From the NCBI RefSeq assembly GCF_003482105.1, contig NZ_QULM01000001.1:1162713-1226712 (forward strand): a stretch of DNA of 64,000 nucleotides, given 5' to 3'. Of this stretch, positions 19,013 to 27,909 are shown in pieces. Position numbers and translations under genes: made by a program. The notes beneath the pieces were generated by a model. It searched no databases. It had not been told where the DNA came from and saw nothing but the letters and a program-made list of their open reading frames with translations. Each line of letters opens with the position of its first letter. Position 1 is the first letter of the stretch. This DNA is from Coprococcus sp. OM04-5BH (lineage in GTDB: Bacteria; Bacillota; Clostridia; Lachnospirales; Lachnospiraceae).

Positions 19013-19196
19013 TTGATAATTATTGTATAATAGCAGATTGTAGTGACATTTTAGATGGCTTGTATCAGTTTTTATATTGAGAGAGCTCGTGGTGACAGGT
19101 GATACTACACCTGCAAAGGGTGGTCTGTCAACGGTGAAAATGTCATGAGGTAATTATTTTACGATAGAATAATATGATTTGGAAGGAATAGTGAAT
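19013..19196 (+). ncRNA. Candidate folded 5' leader of iorAB
   Basis: A TATAAT at 19026-19031 is followed by a segment closed by a perfect 9-bp stem: TGACATTTT at 19044-19052 pairs with AAAATGTCA at 19137-19145. Inside it, CAGGTG (19096-19101) pairs with CACCTG (19108-19113), and GACAG (19094-19098) can alternatively pair with CTGTC (19125-19129). AGAGAGCTCGTGGT at 19082-19095 resembles the upper part of T-box stem I, but no T-box antiterminator sequence follows. It may be a structured regulatory RNA of unknown class. Confidence 0.4.
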
Positions 19197-20939
19197 ATGA
19201 GCGAGAAGAAGATTATGCTCGGTAATGCGGCTATTGCCAGAGGCGCATATGAAGCAGGAGTAAAGGTATCTGCTGCATACCCTGGTACACCAAGTACAGA
19301 GATCAGTGAGAATATGGTACAGTATAAGGATGTGATCTATTCAGAGTGGTCACCTAACGAGAAGGTTGCAACTGAGGTTGCCATTGGTGCCAGCTTCGCC
19401 GGTGTAAGATCTATAGTATCTATGAAGCACGTAGGTGTCAATGTTGCGTCAGACCCTCTTTTTACTGCTGCTTACACAGGTGTGAACGGTGGTATGGTGC
19501 TGGTTGCTGCAGATGATCCGGGAATGTACTCATCACAGAATGAGCAGGATTCAAGACTTGTAGGCAGAACTGCAATGATACCTGTATTTGAGCCGTCAGA
19601 CAGTATGGAGGCAAAGGAGTTCACAAAGTATGCATTTGAGGCAAGTGAGAAGTATGATACTCCTGTAATGATCCGTACAACCACAAGACTTGCACACTCC
19701 CAGGGCGTTGTTGAGCTCTTCGACAGAGAAGAGGTGCCTGACAAGGTTTATGAGAGAAATATAAAGAAGTATGTTATGATGCCGGGAAATGCTATTCCAC
19801 GTCATGTATTTGTTGAGCAGAGACTCAACCGGATGAGCGATGACGGTGCAGACATGCCTATAAACAGAGTTGAGATGAGAGATACATCTGTAGGTGTCAT
19901 AACCAGCGGTATCCCATATCAGTATGTAAGAGAGGCTATGCCGGATGCGTCGGTGCTTAAGCTTGGTATGGTCAATCCACTTCCAAGAAAGATGATAGAA
20001 GAATTTGCTTCAAAGGTAGATAAGCTCTATGTAATAGAAGAGCTTGAGCCACATATTGAGACACAGGTAAGAAGCTGGGGTATCAATGCAGTTGGTAAAG
20101 AGCTTATGACAGTTCAGGGTGAGTACTCGGCCAACATGATAAGAGAGCGTATTCTTGGTGAGAAGATCGAGACAACAGAGCCTGCAAAGGTTCCTGCAAG
20201 ACCACCTATTCTCTGTCCAGGATGTCCTCACAGAAGTGTATTCTCAGTATTAAATAAGATGAAGATACATGCTGCCGGAGATATAGGCTGCTACACATTA
20301 GGTGCAGTTGCTCCGCTTTCAGTAATAGATACAACTGTATGTATGGGATCTTCAATCTCAACCTTACATGGTATGGAGAAGGCTAAGGGCAAGGATTACA
20401 TTAAGAACTGGGTTGCAGTTATCGGAGATTCAACATTCCTTCACACAGGTATTAATTCCCTTATGAACATGGTATATAACCAGGCAACAGGAACAGTCAT
20501 TATCCTTGACAACTCTACAACAGGTATGACAGGTCATCAGGATCATGCAGCCACAGGTAAGACCCTTATGGGAGATCCTACATATGCAATAGATATCTAT
20601 AATCTCTGTAAAGCAATAGGAATTAAGAATGTAAATGAGATTGACGCATACGATGTTGAAGGGCTTGAAAAGCTTATTGCGTCTGAGGTCGCCAAGGATG
20701 AGATATCAGTCATCATCACAAAGGCACCATGTGTGCTCCTTAAGACAACTAAGAGAACCCACGTATGCAAGGCTATACCTGAGAAGTGTAAGAAGTGCGG
20801 AATGTGCTTAAAGCCGGGATGTCCTGCTGTAATACGAAATGAGGACGGAACAATAACAATAGATGAAAATCAGTGTAATGGCTGCGGATTATGTATGAAG
20901 CGTTGTCATTTTGACGCTATAGCAAGGGAGGAACTGTAA
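19197..20939 (+). CDS. iorA: Indolepyruvate:ferredoxin oxidoreductase, alpha subunit
   Basis: A 580-residue thiamine-diphosphate enzyme that oxidatively decarboxylates arylpyruvates from aromatic amino acids to acyl-CoA, reducing ferredoxin. The N-terminal domain has GNAAIARGAYEAGV and the AAYPGTPSTE loop. The TPP-binding motif runs from VIGDSTFLHTG to ILDNSTTGMTG. The C terminus has two iron-sulfur motifs, CKKCGMCLKPGCP and CNGCGLCMKRCHF. ATG 19197 is preferred (GGAAGGA upstream) over TTG 19179. Its partner iorB follows after one base. Confidence 0.95.
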   Translation: MSEKKIMLGNAAIARGAYEAGVKVSAAYPGTPSTEISENMVQYKDVIYSEWSPNEKVATEVAIGASFAGVRSIVSMKHVGVNVASDPLFTAAYTGVNGGMVLVAADDPGMYSSQNEQDSRLVGRTAMIPVFEPSDSMEAKEFTKYAFEASEKYDTPVMIRTTTRLAHSQGVVELFDREEVPDKVYERNIKKYVMMPGNAIPRHVFVEQRLNRMSDDGADMPINRVEMRDTSVGVITSGIPYQYVREAMPDASVLKLGMVNPLPRKMIEEFASKVDKLYVIEELEPHIETQVRSWGINAVGKELMTVQGEYSANMIRERILGEKIETTEPAKVPARPPILCPGCPHRSVFSVLNKMKIHAAGDIGCYTLGAVAPLSVIDTTVCMGSSISTLHGMEKAKGKDYIKNWVAVIGDSTFLHTGINSLMNMVYNQATGTVIILDNSTTGMTGHQDHAATGKTLMGDPTYAIDIYNLCKAIGIKNVNEIDAYDVEGLEKLIASEVAKDEISVIITKAPCVLLKTTKRTHVCKAIPEKCKKCGMCLKPGCPAVIRNEDGTITIDENQCNGCGLCMKRCHFDAIAREEL

Positions 20940-20940
20940 C

Positions 20941-21510
20941 ATGGCTACTAAGAATATTATCATTGTAGGTGTAGGTGGACAGGGAACTCTGCTTACAAGC
21001 CGTATACTTGGTGGAATCACAACAATGGCAGGTTATGACGTTAAGCTTTCAGAGGTTCACGGAATGAGCCAGAGAGGCGGAAGCGTTGTTACTTATGTAA
21101 GATATGGTGAGAAGGTAGATGAGCCGATCGTAGAGGAAGGTCAGGCAGACGTACTTATTGCATTTGAGAGACTTGAGGCTCTTAGATATGCACACTTCCT
21201 TAAGAAGGACGGCGTTATCATAATAAACGACCAGAGGATAGATCCTATAACTGTTGTTACAGGTATGGCGGAATATCCTGATGGGATAATCGAGACATTA
21301 AAGAGCAGGTACAAGGTTATCTCTGTTGATGCCATGGGCGAGGCTAAGAAGCTTGGCAATCCTAAAGTGTTCAACTCAATAATAATCGGTGTTGCTGCCA
21401 GACACATGGACTTTGATCATGAAAAATGGCTTCAGGTAATAAAGGACACAGTACCGCCAAAGACCGTAGATATAAACACGAAGGCCTTCGAGGTTGGATT
21501 TAATCTGTAA
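20941..21510 (+). CDS. iorB: Indolepyruvate:ferredoxin oxidoreductase, beta subunit
   Basis: A 189-residue gamma-type subunit of the 2-oxoacid oxidoreductase family, with the start IIIVGVGGQGTLLTSRILGG and the conserved EVHGMSQRGGSVVT motif that binds CoA or contacts the catalytic subunit. It is coupled to iorA, one base downstream of its stop. Together they form the heterodimeric enzyme for aromatic amino-acid fermentation. Confidence 0.94.
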   Translation: MATKNIIIVGVGGQGTLLTSRILGGITTMAGYDVKLSEVHGMSQRGGSVVTYVRYGEKVDEPIVEEGQADVLIAFERLEALRYAHFLKKDGVIIINDQRIDPITVVTGMAEYPDGIIETLKSRYKVISVDAMGEAKKLGNPKVFNSIIIGVAARHMDFDHEKWLQVIKDTVPPKTVDINTKAFEVGFNL

Positions 21511-21571
21511 TGTCACCGAAGGTGGCGTTACGCTGCAGCAACCATTTTTAGTTGCCTGTAATGTCACCGAA
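21505..21571. repeat. Pair of 16-bp direct repeats after iorB
   Basis: CTGTAATGTCACCGAA occurs at 21505-21520, across the iorB stop codon, and again exactly at 21556-21571. The 35 bases between hold a small hairpin (GCAAC/GTTGC at about 21537-21555). It may be a short tandem duplication; no function is apparent. Confidence 0.6.
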
Positions 21572-21674
21572 TTTTAATAAAAACTATGGTAATTTTGCAG
21601 TATTTGTAGTAAAATACACACCATGTGGCACTATATATTGTGTCATAGAAACAAATCCCCGGAAAGGAAAGGGT

Positions 21675-22766
21675 ATGAATTCCACCAGAGTAGAATTAGA
21701 CAGGAAATGGCAGCATATATTGTGGAAATGTATGCTGATTACCTATTTATGTGTATTAGTAATTGAAATGGGTTCCCGGATATTCTGGAAGGGCACCGTC
21801 GAGAAAGGCTTGTTTGGATGCATTGTTGGAGATATAATCGCAATTGCTGTGGTCAGTGTACTTATACTTGTGATCACGGGGTACAGGCTGAAGAAGAAGC
21901 CTGATGAAGTATCCAGGAATACGTGGGGCATGTGTATCATGTATGTGGCCATGTTTGGATGTGTAGCATTGGTACATTATGGAATGCCGTTTATAGCGTT
22001 GCTGCCCTTTGTTGCGGTTATTGGTACAACGGTATTTGCAGATAATACGTTGACCGGCGTGAGCTCACTGCTGGCATTGGTGTTTTCCTGTATTTCACAG
22101 TTGTTGCTTTACAATCTCGCTGAATGGAAGATAAAGCGGTTCGGGGCGAATATAATGCTGTCCCTGGTTGTTGCCGTTGGTGTGTACGTTATGACCAGCA
22201 TGTGTAACAGGCATACCAATGAACTTATACAGGCTATAAATGATATACACGTTAAGCAGTTGAACCTTTTGTCCGAATTGAAGAAGGAACCTCTGACAGG
22301 TCTTTATAACAGAAAGACCTTTGATGAAAGTCTTCAGGCGCAAGTGAGAAATTGTAATGATGTGGGTGCTGTAGCGGTTCTTGCCATGTTTGATATTGAT
22401 CATTTTAAAAATGTAAATGACACCTATGGACACAGTAACGGAGATACAGTTATCAAGGTTTTGTGTAGTATAATAAAGAAAAAAATATCAGATTATGGAC
22501 TGGGATTCAGGTACGGTGGCGAGGAATTTGCAGTATTGTTTACGGGTATAGATGAGGAAAAGGTACTTAGTATCGTAGAGGATATAAGAACTGAGTTCAG
22601 ATGCTATTACTTTCAGTTTATGCGTAAAGATGGGCTTACGGTAAGTTGCGGAATTGCCCGGTACAGAAACAATGAGAAGGGAGAAGACTGGTTCAACAGA
22701 ACGGATGAAGCTCTCTATAAAGCAAAAGAAACAGGAAGAAATAAAACGGTGATAAGCGACAGATAA
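21675..22766 (+). CDS. Membrane-bound diguanylate cyclase (GGDEF)
   Basis: 363 residues when begun at ATG 21675 after GGAAAGGAAAGGG. The N-terminal 180 residues have about five or six membrane helices with no recognised sensor family. The GGDEF domain follows (LTGLYNRKTFDE start; catalytic loop FRYGGEEFAV; end DEALYKAKETGRNKTV), so cyclic-di-GMP synthesis is likely. The inhibitory RxxD site five residues before the loop is absent, so product inhibition by that site is not expected. Its stop lies within a shared terminator hairpin. Confidence 0.9.
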   Translation: MNSTRVELDRKWQHILWKCMLITYLCVLVIEMGSRIFWKGTVEKGLFGCIVGDIIAIAVVSVLILVITGYRLKKKPDEVSRNTWGMCIMYVAMFGCVALVHYGMPFIALLPFVAVIGTTVFADNTLTGVSSLLALVFSCISQLLLYNLAEWKIKRFGANIMLSLVVAVGVYVMTSMCNRHTNELIQAINDIHVKQLNLLSELKKEPLTGLYNRKTFDESLQAQVRNCNDVGAVAVLAMFDIDHFKNVNDTYGHSNGDTVIKVLCSIIKKKISDYGLGFRYGGEEFAVLFTGIDEEKVLSIVEDIRTEFRCYYFQFMRKDGLTVSCGIARYRNNEKGEDWFNRTDEALYKAKETGRNKTVISDR

Positions 22767-22790
22767 TCGCTTGTCACCGTTTTATTTTTT
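22741..22790. terminator. Bidirectional terminator between cyclase and amidase genes
   Basis: AAAACGGTGATAAGCGA (22743-22759) pairs with TCGCTTGTCACCGTTTT (22767-22783) with one mismatch, followed by ATTTTTT on the plus strand and TTTATTTC on the minus strand. It overlaps the last codons of the cyclase and reaches the amidase stop. Confidence 0.85.
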
Positions 22791-23609
22791 ACAATATGTA
22801 TTGAGCCAGTCCACAACTGCCTCTGCAATGGCAATGGCATATTCCTCGTGATGCTCATTGAACAGATCCAGATCCTCCTGATTGCTCATGAATCCCAGTT
22901 CTGCAATAACACTGGTCATATTAGTGTCACGGATAACTGCATAATTATGTTCCGAATCCCCCTGGGTTCCAACCTTAACACCGCGGTCTTCAGATATTCC
23001 GACTTTATCGAGTCCTTCAAGTATTGCTGAGGCGATTGCACGGCTGGTATCGGAATTTGTACTGTGTATCCATACCTCAAAGCCCTTGGCGGATTTATCT
23101 CCTGCCGTGTAGTTCCTGTGGAGAGAAAGGAACAGATCTGCATTGGCATCATTTGCAATGGCGGCACGTTCATCAAGCTCTATGTCACTGTCGTCTGTAC
23201 GGGTCATAACGACCTTTACTCCTCTGTTCTCCAATGCCTTTTTAACTTCCAGAGCTATCTTTAAGGTATCATCCTTTTCGTAGGTGCCGTCAAGTCCCTG
23301 GGTTCCGGTGAATCTGCCGCCGTGTCCGGGATCCAGGCACACTACATAGTCGCTGCTGTCAGCGGTGACTGCCGGTACATCCTCGACGGTATTGCTGCTT
23401 TTCTTATCTGGACCAAACAACTTTATATTGCTTCTGTTTTTTATAACGACGGCAAGCAGGGAGGCACATATTACAAACAAACATATACATGCAATCCATA
23501 GTCTCCTTACCACCACCTGAAGCTGCTTCACGGTAGGACGTTTTTTTCCTGTTGTACTCATATTTTTCATCTCTTGTTTCTTAATGTTTTCGTATGTTTT
23601 ATCATTCAT
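22782..23609 (-). CDS. N-acetylmuramoyl-L-alanine amidase (Amidase_3)
   Basis: 275 residues: a basic N terminus, one membrane helix (about 35-56), a short linker, and an AmiC/CwlV-type zinc amidase domain. Zinc ligands and catalytic residues are in CLDPGHGG, the Glu of GTYEKDDTLKIAL, SLHRNYT and AELGFMSNQEDL. It cuts the bond between muramic acid and the peptide stem of peptidoglycan outside the membrane. The start at 23609 has no clear ribosome site; internal ATGs up to 17 codons later could be used. Confidence 0.9.
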   Translation of the reverse strand: MNDKTYENIKKQEMKNMSTTGKKRPTVKQLQVVVRRLWIACICLFVICASLLAVVIKNRSNIKLFGPDKKSSNTVEDVPAVTADSSDYVVCLDPGHGGRFTGTQGLDGTYEKDDTLKIALEVKKALENRGVKVVMTRTDDSDIELDERAAIANDANADLFLSLHRNYTAGDKSAKGFEVWIHSTNSDTSRAIASAILEGLDKVGISEDRGVKVGTQGDSEHNYAVIRDTNMTSVIAELGFMSNQEDLDLFNEHHEEYAIAIAEAVVDWLNTYCKK

Positions 23610-23843
23610 GAGCTATGATAACAAAAATGAAACAACGCCGCAACCGGAAAGAGAAAAACTAATAAAAAATTAATGTGGCTATTCAGAGTCAACCTCAAAA
23701 ATGCTTCGCATTTCATCGGTGTGGCGTATCCACCAGATAAAATTCATGAATCAGCCTTAGAACTGCAGGCATTTCATGTTTTATTTTATAATTTCGCCCG
23801 GCTCTGAACCGTTACAATTTAATTAATGATTTTTTTGTGGGCG
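23610..23843. other. Divergent intergenic region, no gene seen
   Basis: AT-rich spacer between the left-facing amidase and right-facing polymerase genes. It holds a small hairpin AAATGC-TTC-GCATTT near 23699-23713 and a GGTG/CCACC pair just after. No open reading frame with a ribosome site, and no confident promoter for the amidase, could be found. Confidence 0.5.
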
Positions 23844-23872
23844 TTTGCCTAAAATATGTATATTGGTATAAA
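23844..23872 (+). promoter_or_regulatory. Predicted promoter of the UmuC-like gene
   Basis: TTTGCC at 23844-23849 and TATAAA at 23867-23872, spaced 17 bases. This places transcription start after the first in-frame ATG (23877), supporting ATG 23919 as the real start. Confidence 0.5.
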
Positions 23873-23918
23873 ATAAATGTATGAAGAGTTGACAATGACT
23901 GTGAAAAGGGTAATAGAC

Positions 23919-25502
23919 ATGGAAAGAAAAGATGACTCAGATATTAATAAACAGAATAAAGTTTCTGCAGGAGAGAGGCAGTATATAGCAATAGATCTGA
24001 AATCCTTCTATGCTTCGGTGGAATGTGTGGAGAGGGATCTGGATCCCCTGACCACCAATCTGGTGGTGGCAGACAGAACCAGGACAGATAAGACTATATG
24101 TCTTGCGGTGTCCCCATCCCTTAAGGCATATGGGATATCCGGAAGAGCCAGGCTGTATCAGGCTGTGGCGAAGGTGGACGAGCTTAACAGCATAAGAAAA
24201 CGGAGGCTTGGAGGAGGAGAGTTTGAAAGGGAGTCGTATCTCTCGGCTGAGATAGCACGAGATGAGAAATGCAAGATATCATTTATAGCGGCACCGCCGA
24301 GAATGAGTCTTTACATGGAATACAGCTCCAGGATATATGGAATATATCTCAGATATGTAGCACCTGAGGACATACATGTATATTCAGTTGACGAGGTGTT
24401 CATGGATGTGACATCTTATCTTAATACTTATGGGTTGACAGCTTATGAGCTGGCGAAGAAGATGATAAAGGAAGTTCTTAAAGAGACGGGAATCACTGCC
24501 ACAGCTGGCATAGGGACAAATATGTATCTCTGCAAGGTGGCAATGGATATAGTAGCGAAGCATGTGGAGGCAGACGAAGATGGAAGTCGTATTGCGGTTC
24601 TTGATGAGATGGGTTACAGGGAGAAGCTGTGGTCACATACGCCTATAACGGATTTCTGGAGAGTGGGTACAGGTTATGCCAGAAAGCTTAAAGAAGTTGG
24701 GCTTATGACCATGGGGGATGTGGCGAGATGTTCTCTGGGGAGACCGGAGGACTACTACAATGAAGAATTGCTATACAGGCTGTTTGGAGTCAACGCAGAA
24801 CTGCTTATAGATCATGCCTGGGGATATGAGCCGTGTACTATAAAGGAGGTCAAGTCCTATGTGCCGGAGACAAACAGTATAAGTAATGGACAGGTGTTAA
24901 AGGAGCCCTATGACTATGAACATGGGTTGTTGATAGTTAAGGAAATGACAGAACTGCTAAGCCTAAGCCTTGTGGAAAAGGGATATGTAACCGACCAGCT
25001 AGTATTGACGGTAGGCTATGATATAGATAATCTCACCAACACTTCCATTAGAAACCAGTACAAGGGCGAGATAGTAAAGGACAGATACGGAAGACGGATA
25101 CCGAAGCATGCTCACGGAACCTGGAATCTTAAGGAGAAGACTTCTTCCTCAAGAATCATATGCGACGCCATGGCGAGGCTCTATGAACAGATAGTTGATC
25201 CAAAGCTTCTTATAAGGAGAGTGTATGTGGTGGCAGCCAAAGTGACACCATATAGCATTTATATAGAAGAAAGAGATAAGGGGGAGGAGTATGTACAGTA
25301 TGATCTCTTCTCGGATATGGATGAGGTACGGGAAGAATATAAACAGCAGCACGAACAGCTTGACAGGGAACATAAACTTCAAGAGGCAATTATTGGTCTT
25401 AAGAAGAAGTATGGAAAGAATGCGGTCCTTAAGGGAATGAACCTCGAAGAGGGAGCCACCACCATAGAGAGAAACGGACAGATAGGAGGTCACAAGGCAT
25501 GA
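23919..25502 (+). CDS. Y-family DNA polymerase, UmuC/UvrX-like
   Basis: 527 residues from ATG 23919, which has AAAAGGG eight bases upstream. The palm begins with YIAIDLKSFYASVECVERD, the metal-binding Asp and Ser-Phe-Tyr motif, and the second acidic motif is YSVDEVFMDVT. A thumb and little-finger region follow, then an extended charged tail (GEEYVQYDLFSDMDEVREEY) typical of UvrX/UmuC proteins in Clostridia. It copies past damaged bases. It is translationally coupled to the YolD-like gene. No LexA box was recognised. Confidence 0.9.
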   Translation: MERKDDSDINKQNKVSAGERQYIAIDLKSFYASVECVERDLDPLTTNLVVADRTRTDKTICLAVSPSLKAYGISGRARLYQAVAKVDELNSIRKRRLGGGEFERESYLSAEIARDEKCKISFIAAPPRMSLYMEYSSRIYGIYLRYVAPEDIHVYSVDEVFMDVTSYLNTYGLTAYELAKKMIKEVLKETGITATAGIGTNMYLCKVAMDIVAKHVEADEDGSRIAVLDEMGYREKLWSHTPITDFWRVGTGYARKLKEVGLMTMGDVARCSLGRPEDYYNEELLYRLFGVNAELLIDHAWGYEPCTIKEVKSYVPETNSISNGQVLKEPYDYEHGLLIVKEMTELLSLSLVEKGYVTDQLVLTVGYDIDNLTNTSIRNQYKGEIVKDRYGRRIPKHAHGTWNLKEKTSSSRIICDAMARLYEQIVDPKLLIRRVYVVAAKVTPYSIYIEERDKGEEYVQYDLFSDMDEVREEYKQQHEQLDREHKLQEAIIGLKKKYGKNAVLKGMNLEEGATTIERNGQIGGHKA

Positions 25503-25681
25503 GTGGTTATGATGACATAATAAATCTTTCGCGACCTGTATCTAAGAATCACAGGCCAATGTCAATGAGAGACAGGGCTGCACAGTTTGCACCATTTGCA
25601 GCTTTATCGGGTCATGATGAGGTTATAAAACAGGCAGAGTATGAGGAAGAGGAGATATATAAAAATCTCTATAAATCCTAA
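25499..25681 (+). CDS. YolD-like small protein
   Basis: 60 residues, overlapping the polymerase stop by four bases (ATGA). The block MSMRDRAAQFAPFAALSGHD is the conserved core of the short clostridial YolD-like family, constantly linked to UvrX/UmuC-type polymerases in Firmicutes. It is presumed to be a polymerase accessory protein, but its action is not known. Confidence 0.85.
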   Translation: MSGYDDIINLSRPVSKNHRPMSMRDRAAQFAPFAALSGHDEVIKQAEYEEEEIYKNLYKS

Positions 25682-25749
25682 AAAACTTTCACATGGCATA
25701 ATTGGAGTGCTTTTGGTCTGAATCCGACGGCTGAAAGGAGAAAACCTTA

Positions 25750-25778
25750 TTGACACAGGGGGAATATTGCTGTAAACT
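25750..25778 (+). promoter_or_regulatory. Strong promoter of the WYYV-repeat protein gene
   Basis: A perfect TTGACA at 25750-25755 and TAAACT at 25773-25778, spaced 17 bases, lie about 49 bases before the ATG. A strong AGGAGGG ribosome site is at 25815-25821. Confidence 0.75.
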
Positions 25779-25826
25779 CTATATGTTAATTTAGAAGAAA
25801 ACTCAATAGGATTAGGAGGGATAAAA

Positions 25827-27008
25827 ATGTTTAAGTTAAGAAAAGGATTAGTTGCAACAGCGGCTATCGTGGCTATGCTTGGAACAGGCATGGTTGTATC
25901 AGCAGATTCAACAGTCGGTCCAAATGAGCAGAGTGTTCTTGAGCACATTAAGGAGTATGCTAACGCAGAAGCGAGAGGATTTTATGGACTCGCCGAGTCT
26001 CAGTTTGAATACACTGTAGGAGATATATCAGCAACGGATGCAGAGAATATCAATGCAAAGATAGATGCGGCTCATGAGCTTTATGTTGTAATGACAGAAG
26101 ATGAGGCTAACAATACAACAGATAACCAGATGGAGCTTGTTGGTTATGCTAAGGAAGCTGCTCGGCTTGTAGGTGGAGATGTAATCTCATTTGCAGGTGA
26201 GGGTAAGAAGGCTGCAGAGTGTGCTGCATTTGTACAGTTCACAGAGGCTGGTACAGTTAATCAGATCCAGTTCTATGACGGAACCCTTTACACAGCGTCA
26301 AAGGTTGTTTCAATAAGCGGTAACAGATATGGTATCGTTGAAGGAAAGACACCTGAGGTTACAGATGTATATGCATTAGAAGAAGGTAAGTATTTCATCA
26401 ATGCAGAGGATGGTCTTGTTGCTACATCAACAGGTTTCAAGAAGACACCTGCAGGTAAGTGGTACTTACTTAAAGAAGGTGTTCTCGATGAGAAGACTGG
26501 TGTAGTTGTTACAGGTTCAGCTTACTATGTAACAGACGGAGTTCTTGATACTTCAGTTACAACTCTTGCTAAGGCTGACAATGGTGTTTGGTACTACATA
26601 AAGAATGGTAAGCAGTGCAACGACAATACTCTTGTTAAGTATGGCAGCACATGGTATCACGTAAATGGTGGTAAGCTTGCTAAGGACACAACACTTGTTA
26701 AGTATAACGGCAACTGGTATTACGTTAAGGGCGGTAAGATGTGCAAGGACGTAACACTTGTTAAGTACAGCAACAGCTGGTACTATGTAAAGAATGGTAA
26801 GATCTGCAAGGACACAACAATTGTTAAGTACGGCAGCAACTGGTACTATGTATCAGGTGGTAAGAAGTGTGTGAACGGAACACCAACTCTGGTTAAGTAC
26901 AACAAAAAGTGGTACTATGTATCAAAGGGCAAGGTAGACTTCAAGTACACAGGTACTGTTAAGTATAACGGAAAGACATACAAGGTAGTTAAGGGTGTTA
27001 AGCAGTAA
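25827..27008 (+). CDS. Secreted protein with tandem WYYV cell-wall-binding-like repeats
   Basis: 393 residues. A signal peptide (KLRKGLVATAAIVAMLGTGM, cut after about VSA) is followed by a helical N-terminal domain to about residue 140. From about 250 to the end there are six or seven units of about 21 residues of the form WYYVkgGKmCKDtTLVKYg, similar in style to choline-binding/YG-type wall-binding repeats. Four units have a Cys in the same place. The gene is monocistronic, with its own strong promoter and terminator, suggesting high expression. Ligand unknown. Confidence 0.8.
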   Translation: MFKLRKGLVATAAIVAMLGTGMVVSADSTVGPNEQSVLEHIKEYANAEARGFYGLAESQFEYTVGDISATDAENINAKIDAAHELYVVMTEDEANNTTDNQMELVGYAKEAARLVGGDVISFAGEGKKAAECAAFVQFTEAGTVNQIQFYDGTLYTASKVVSISGNRYGIVEGKTPEVTDVYALEEGKYFINAEDGLVATSTGFKKTPAGKWYLLKEGVLDEKTGVVVTGSAYYVTDGVLDTSVTTLAKADNGVWYYIKNGKQCNDNTLVKYGSTWYHVNGGKLAKDTTLVKYNGNWYYVKGGKMCKDVTLVKYSNSWYYVKNGKICKDTTIVKYGSNWYYVSGGKKCVNGTPTLVKYNKKWYYVSKGKVDFKYTGTVKYNGKTYKVVKGVKQ

Positions 27009-27039
27009 CATTTGAAACACTGAATGTTTTGTCATAAAA

Positions 27040-27068
27040 GGGAGAGATTTTAACGTCTCTCTCTTTTT
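27040..27068 (+). terminator. Terminator after the WYYV-repeat gene
   Basis: GAGAGA and TCTCTC arms separated by about eight bases, followed by CTTTTTTG. Confidence 0.8.
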
Positions 27069-27071
27069 TGT

Positions 27072-27100
27072 TTGCTTTTTTGCTTTAACTTTGCTATCAT
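27072..27100 (+). promoter_or_regulatory. Predicted promoter of the sortase/tyrosine-kinase operon
   Basis: TTGCTT at 27072-27077 and TATCAT at 27095-27100, spaced 17 bases. Downstream is a perfect 9-bp palindrome TAAAAAAGCTTTTTTA near 27145-27162, then the AAGGAGA site for the first gene. Confidence 0.5.
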
Positions 27101-27177
27101 CTAGTGGAGTGTGTGCTTATAAAGGCAGCACTTGGGAATGCACATAAAAAAGCTTTTTTTATAAGGAGAATAGAAAT

Positions 27178-27900
27178 ATGAATAGTATAAAGAAAGGGAT
27201 TGTTTACAGTGCCGTGGCACTTGTATGTGTACTGTTCACCCTGGGCTACGGACATCTGGACAGCTATGCGGATATAAATGGCAATGAGTCCAGGCTTATA
27301 GGTGTTGCCAGTAGCACATTCTATTATCAGGGAGCATATTATCGGGTGAAGCAGGCATATATAAACCAGCTTATAAACATGTTGGATTCCAGTTATGATC
27401 TTACGGCGGCTCAGGCAGATGCCTGCATAGATTATATATACAATAATGTGGCGTCGGGAATTGCCTCGGGATATCTCTACAAGGTAGAGGATGAAAAGAA
27501 GGAGGATGCTGTTGATGACCCGAAGGGAAATGATGACAAAGTACCGGAGGATGATAAGAAACCACAGGACAAAGCACCGGATAAGGACATAGGAGCAGAT
27601 AAGAAGATTGTAGATGTGGGGAAGGATGCCAAGGCGGACAAGACCAAGGAAGAGATGGCAAAGGAAGCGGCAGAGCTTGCTAAGGAGCTTGGTATGAACA
27701 TAAGCTTCGACTCTGATGACAATGATTTCTCTATTGTTGATGATTCGGGAAATGTTGTTGTATCAACTAAAGCTGCAGTGAAGAACACAGGCTTCAGATT
27801 AAACTCACTGGTATATACAGGAATTGCAATTCTTGCGGTTTTTGCAGTTTCGGTTGCTGTGGCGGTCAAGTTTGGATTGTTCAAAAAAGACGATGAATAG
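27178..27900 (+). CDS. Secreted, C-terminally anchored protein; candidate sortase substrate
   Basis: 240 residues. A signal peptide (about 1-31) precedes a short helical domain (35-100), then a Lys/Asp/Pro-rich spacer (101-160), a small domain (161-198), VKNTG at 201-205, a hydrophobic stretch (211-230) and the charged end KFGLFKKDDE. That tripartite end has the shape of a cell-wall sorting signal, though VKNTG is not LPXTG and the tail ends in acidic residues. A sortase gene follows nine bases later. I infer that this is its substrate; a plain membrane anchor is the alternative. Confidence 0.6.
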   Translation: MNSIKKGIVYSAVALVCVLFTLGYGHLDSYADINGNESRLIGVASSTFYYQGAYYRVKQAYINQLINMLDSSYDLTAAQADACIDYIYNNVASGIASGYLYKVEDEKKEDAVDDPKGNDDKVPEDDKKPQDKAPDKDIGADKKIVDVGKDAKADKTKEEMAKEAAELAKELGMNISFDSDDNDFSIVDDSGNVVVSTKAAVKNTGFRLNSLVYTGIAILAVFAVSVAVAVKFGLFKKDDE

Positions 27901-27909
27901 AGGCTTTAT

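Noticed and set aside
19082..19135. T-box riboswitch before iorA
   Set aside because: Only the stem I-like AGAGAG segment is similar; the antiterminator T-box sequence, specifier layout and terminator are missing.
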